This document shows, one piece after another, positions 13,592 to 15,716 of a DNA stretch of 15,716 bases. Source of the DNA: Pseudoflavonifractor sp047637855 (lineage in GTDB: Bacteria; Bacillota; Clostridia; Oscillospirales; Oscillospiraceae); the NCBI GenBank assembly GCA_047637855.1, contig JBLJBF010000174.1, forward strand, positions 1 through 15,716. The letters are read 5' to 3'. Numbering within the stretch: position 1 is the first letter of the stretch; each line of letters begins with the position of its first letter. The position numbers and the translations under genes are program-made. The notes beneath the pieces are model-generated. The model was not told the DNA's origin and ran no database searches. It worked only from the letters and a program-made list of their open reading frames with translations.

Positions 13592-14041
13592 GTGTTGTTA
13601 CGCTCTCGGCTGTCGCCGTCGAGCTGCACAACACCAAGGGCACAGATGCTTAAAACCGTTGATATTCCTAAGTTTTATGTATATATTATAACACAAGCCC
13701 GCTCGTCCTACAAGAGAATTATTTCAAATAGTAAAAAGCAATACGAACAAAGTTTTTCAATTTGTGCGCTTTTCTGTGCGCTTTTTTTGGGGGGCTTTTG
13801 CTACATGAAAAGTCTTGATTGAGCTTGAATTATTATGATGCTGCTTGTTGCTACAAGACAGTAAAACCAAGAGCAAGAATAATTCAAAAAACATTCCGCT
13901 CTCGCATAGCTCTATCCAAAGAAATGGATAGAACTATTGTTATAATAAGTACATAAAGAGTGAGGAACACAAAACCCCACAAAACAAAAAATAAGGGTTG
14001 CGACCTACCGCCAGCGCCAAGAGCGCACGAAAGGAAATACC
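13592..14041. other. Noncoding end of the right-hand mobile element, rich in inverted repeats
   Basis: No gene is visible in this 450-base AT-rich stretch. It contains GTGTTGT/ACAACAC flanking a repeated GTCGCCG just inside the tRNA fragment; a doubled TGTGCGCTTTT near 13766-13788; and a 10-bp inverted repeat TTGAATTATT (13825-13834) / AATAATTCAA (13878-13887) around a small hairpin CTTGT/ACAAG (13844-13857). A 7-bp repeat TCTATCC (13911-13917) / GGATAGA (13926-13932) follows. Such density suggests binding sites for integrase, relaxase or a regulator, but none is identifiable. Confidence 0.5.
13941..13946 (+). promoter_or_regulatory. Candidate -10 box of the right-hand element genes
   Basis: TATAAT lies 95 bases before the ATG at 14042. 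No good -35 is found, but the inverted repeat TCTATCC/GGATAGA (13911-13932) occupies that region and could bind an activator or repressor. Confidence 0.4.
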
Positions 14042-14416
14042 ATGAAAAAGACTACTTCTAACTACGTTATCAACCACGACGAAAAGACCATCACCATTAC
14101 AAAAGATTATGCTAATCGTTCCAGCGTTCCCGGCTCCAAGGAATTCCGCGAGCTTGCCAAGCTGCACAATACCTTTGCTGATTATGACATCCAGCGCAGA
14201 ACGGCAGTCATCAGAGCCGATAAGAACACGCACAACGGTCTGACCATTGCTTTCATGGAAAAGTACATCAAGACCCTTTCCAACAGCGAAGAAGCTCTGA
14301 GAGAGTTTGAGACGGTCAAGGCTTACTACAAGGACGGCAACGCCTATTATGGCAAGGTCAAGGCATGGTTCCTTGCTAACCACAATGATTATGAGAATGT
14401 TGATCTTGCAGCATAA
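14042..14416 (+). CDS. Uncharacterised mobile-element protein, paralogue of the next gene
   Basis: This 124-residue soluble protein has no known function. It shares a pattern with the product of the following gene: KTITITKDYA near the start, QRRT in the middle, GLTIAFMEKYIK, and a final aromatic-rich stretch ending KAWFLANHNDY. The repeated layout and adjacency indicate a duplication followed by divergence. The ATG follows AAAGGAAATACC. I recall similar small proteins from mobile elements of gut Clostridia, without assigned role. It is the first visible gene of the element right of the tRNA-Pro fragment, and the next gene follows closely, so they are probably co-transcribed. Confidence 0.75.
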   Translation: MKKTTSNYVINHDEKTITITKDYANRSSVPGSKEFRELAKLHNTFADYDIQRRTAVIRADKNTHNGLTIAFMEKYIKTLSNSEEALREFETVKAYYKDGNAYYGKVKAWFLANHNDYENVDLAA

Positions 14417-14445
14417 TTGAAGAATAAAGAAAGGAATTGACTAAG

Positions 14446-14868
14446 ATGAAAAACTACACTTTTGACTTTGGCAGCAAGACACTGACGATCACAAAGGAAT
14501 TTGCGGAAAGCGCTCTTGACCCCACTTCCAACGCGTATGCAATCATGACCCGTTTTCAGCACGATTTTCCAAATATGCGCATTACTCGCAGAACACACCG
14601 TTCCCCCCAAAAAGCGAACCCTGCTAAAGGCCTTACATACGCACATATGGAGCGTTATATCAAGGTATATGAAAATGCGGGCGAACTGCTTGACGTATTC
14701 CAGAAGGTCAGAGAGCTTGCGGCAAGCCAGACAAATAGTTATCTGTTCGTCAAGAACTGGTTTGTAAAGCAGTTTCCCAACTACAAAGCAATTCCAACGT
14801 TTAAGGGTGGTAAACTCTATGTTCTGCCGATTGTTCTTTCTACCGCAGAAGAAAACGAAGTTGCTTAA
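14446..14868 (+). CDS. Uncharacterised mobile-element protein, paralogue of the previous gene
   Basis: This 140-residue soluble protein has no known function. Shared marks with its neighbour are KTLTITKEFA, TRRTHR, GLTYAHMERYIK and VKNWFVKQFPNY; it adds a C-terminal extension of about 25 residues (FKGGKLYVLPIVLS). The ATG at 14446 is preferred over a TTG at 14437, because the AAAGGA ribosome binding site directly abuts the TTG. The gap after the first paralogue is 29 bases, consistent with one transcript. The basic middle part (RITRRTHRSPQK) could contact nucleic acid, which is a guess. Confidence 0.75.
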   Translation: MKNYTFDFGSKTLTITKEFAESALDPTSNAYAIMTRFQHDFPNMRITRRTHRSPQKANPAKGLTYAHMERYIKVYENAGELLDVFQKVRELAASQTNSYLFVKNWFVKQFPNYKAIPTFKGGKLYVLPIVLSTAEENEVA

Positions 14869-14908
14869 ATTTTAGTCATAGTTTTAACACCAATATAGAA
14901 CGTATTAT

Positions 14909-14927
14909 TGTTAAATGATCAACTTAA
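14909..14927 (+). repeat. Operator-like repeat upstream of the putative DNA-binding gene
   Basis: TGTTAAATGATCAACTTAA here matches 16 of 19 bases of the arm at 15628-15646, whose inverted partner is at 15591-15611. A TTTAACA/TGTTAAA inverted pair also surrounds 14884-14915. The copies flank one gene, as expected for binding sites of its own product or of a shared regulator. Confidence 0.55.
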
Positions 14928-14946
14928 ATAGAAAAAGAGGAACGCT

Positions 14947-15588
14947 ATGCTGGAATTGAAAACCTATACCAAGGCCGAACTCGTTGAACTCTTCGGAACG
15001 AGAAGCACAGAGGGGCTAAAACGAAAGATGAAGGGATATGGCATTACATTCAACGAAGAAGGGCACGGACAGAGTTTAGTCTTTGAAATTACAAATATTG
15101 CCGAGCCCTTCAAGGTATTCTGCATTACAGAATTTGGATTTGACGGGCGTACAGACTTTTACAAACTCCGTAATTTTTATTACTACTTTTTTAACGATGA
15201 CGAATTTATGGCAATGCCTGATGAAGTGAAAGAAAACCGTATGAGGGAAACAGGCCAGGGCGTTTCTCGCCAAACGATTGCCGGATATATCGCCAGACTG
15301 GACGCCCAAAATCTGATTAACCGCAACACCACTGACTTCATCTATTACTTTGCCTATAAAAACACGCAAAGAATTGTAGAGCGAAGCGAATATTCACAAG
15401 CGTGGCAAGAATACTGGAAGGATAAGAAGACGTTTGATTCATTTGAAGCAATTTGGAATATGCGAGAAAAGTATGGCGGCGTTGCCAAAAAACAAGCAAT
15501 TCCAGAAGTAAATAGTATCTACACCGAGAAAATTGAATACTTGTGCGGCCTTATTCAAGAGAGTATTGAAAATGAGATTGCAGTTTAG
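14947..15588 (+). CDS. Putative DNA-binding protein of the right-hand element
   Basis: This 213-residue protein is not firmly recognised. The first 40 residues (YTKAELVELFGTRSTEGLKRKM) look like a helix-turn-helix of the kind that opens with TKAEL and reads a target by a basic second helix. A second candidate, VSRQTIAGYIARLDAQNLINRN near 101-122, has the form of a winged-helix recognition unit. The C-terminal half is charged and aromatic. A regulator or replication-control protein of the mobile element is plausible. The ATG follows AGAGGAAC. The gene is bracketed by related repeats (14909-14927, 15591-15646), suggesting self-control. It is separated from the paralogous pair by 78 bases. Confidence 0.6.
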   Translation: MLELKTYTKAELVELFGTRSTEGLKRKMKGYGITFNEEGHGQSLVFEITNIAEPFKVFCITEFGFDGRTDFYKLRNFYYYFFNDDEFMAMPDEVKENRMRETGQGVSRQTIAGYIARLDAQNLINRNTTDFIYYFAYKNTQRIVERSEYSQAWQEYWKDKKTFDSFEAIWNMREKYGGVAKKQAIPEVNSIYTEKIEYLCGLIQESIENEIAV

Positions 15589-15590
15589 TT

Positions 15591-15650
15591 TTAAGTCAAA
15601 CATTTAACAGTGAAGTTTTTATATTACTGTTAAATGTTTGACTTAATTTT
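15591..15650 (+). terminator. Perfect 21-bp inverted repeat with T-rich tail
   Basis: The left arm 15591-15611 and right arm 15626-15646 are perfect inverted copies of 21 bases with a 14-base loop, followed by TTTTATTT. By position it terminates the preceding gene, which stops at 15588. The arms are AT-rich and also match the repeat before that gene, so it may double as a protein-binding site. The 66 bases after it hold nothing I can identify. Confidence 0.65.
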
Positions 15651-15716
15651 ATTTAATCAAATCTATTTAATCCCCCTTGCCCATTCCTCAAATATTTATG
15701 AGAGATAGGCGTTGTA

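Noticed and set aside
13534..13640. An intact tRNA-Pro with an intron in the anticodon loop
   Set aside because: A CTTGG word that could complete the anticodon stem occurs on the minus strand near 13630, but no D arm or acceptor 5' strand (CGGAGTG) follows it, so a truncated fragment is the better reading.
13481..13822. A 113-codon plus-strand open frame containing GRSGGIRTRGLLVPNRR
   Set aside because: That wording is the well-known false translation of the antisense of a tRNA 3' half; the frame crosses the terminator and the tRNA-Pro fragment.

Overview
The window looks like chromosome of a spore-forming, GC-rich member of the Clostridia, probably an Oscillospirales-type gut bacterium. This is inferred from the gene order clpP-tig and rplS-rbgA-rnhB-yraN, a SpoIVFA/SpoIVFB-like gene pair, a BclA-like collagen-repeat protein and the high GC of the core genes. 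No species can be named from the sequence alone.

Left part (1 to about 9950), all on the minus strand, is ordinary core genome. Read in the direction of transcription it runs: an M23 (LytM) membrane protein and an M50 site-2-protease-like protein; rplS from its own strong promoter; a structured non-coding stretch ending in a terminator; a tightly packed, partly overlapping operon rbgA - Nudix hydrolase - rnhB - yraN - M19 dipeptidase - thrC - metallophosphoesterase; then tig and the start of clpP, which runs off the left edge. The themes are ribosome and protein quality (L19, RbgA, trigger factor, ClpP), nucleic-acid housekeeping (RNase HII, YraN, Nudix) and amino acid metabolism (dipeptidase, threonine synthase).

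Middle (10281-11231) is a plus-strand gene for a collagen-like protein with a Cys-rich head, 44 unbroken Gly-X-Y triplets and a C1q/BclA-like C-terminal domain, probably a spore-surface or cell-surface filament. It is followed by a noncoding stretch and a perfect 20-bp terminator hairpin.

Right part (from 11535 to the end) is accessory DNA. At 11535 the base composition drops sharply, exactly at a 10-base copy of a tRNA 3' end. Two AT-rich minus-strand genes follow, a DUF6414-like protein and a four-helix membrane protein. Each has a near-identical promoter/operator block in front and a matching repeat behind, so the pair looks like two modular cassettes. They end at a terminator and the 3' part of a tRNA-Pro(CGG) gene (13534-13580), the typical scar of integration into a tRNA. 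By orientation, a second element starts there and runs off the right edge. It carries two paralogous small proteins and a possible DNA-binding protein flanked by copies of one repeat. The locus therefore looks like a tRNA-Pro integration hotspot with at least two layers of inserted DNA. The DUF6414-like/membrane protein pair is the best candidate for an undescribed system, possibly phage defence, but nothing in the sequence proves that role.
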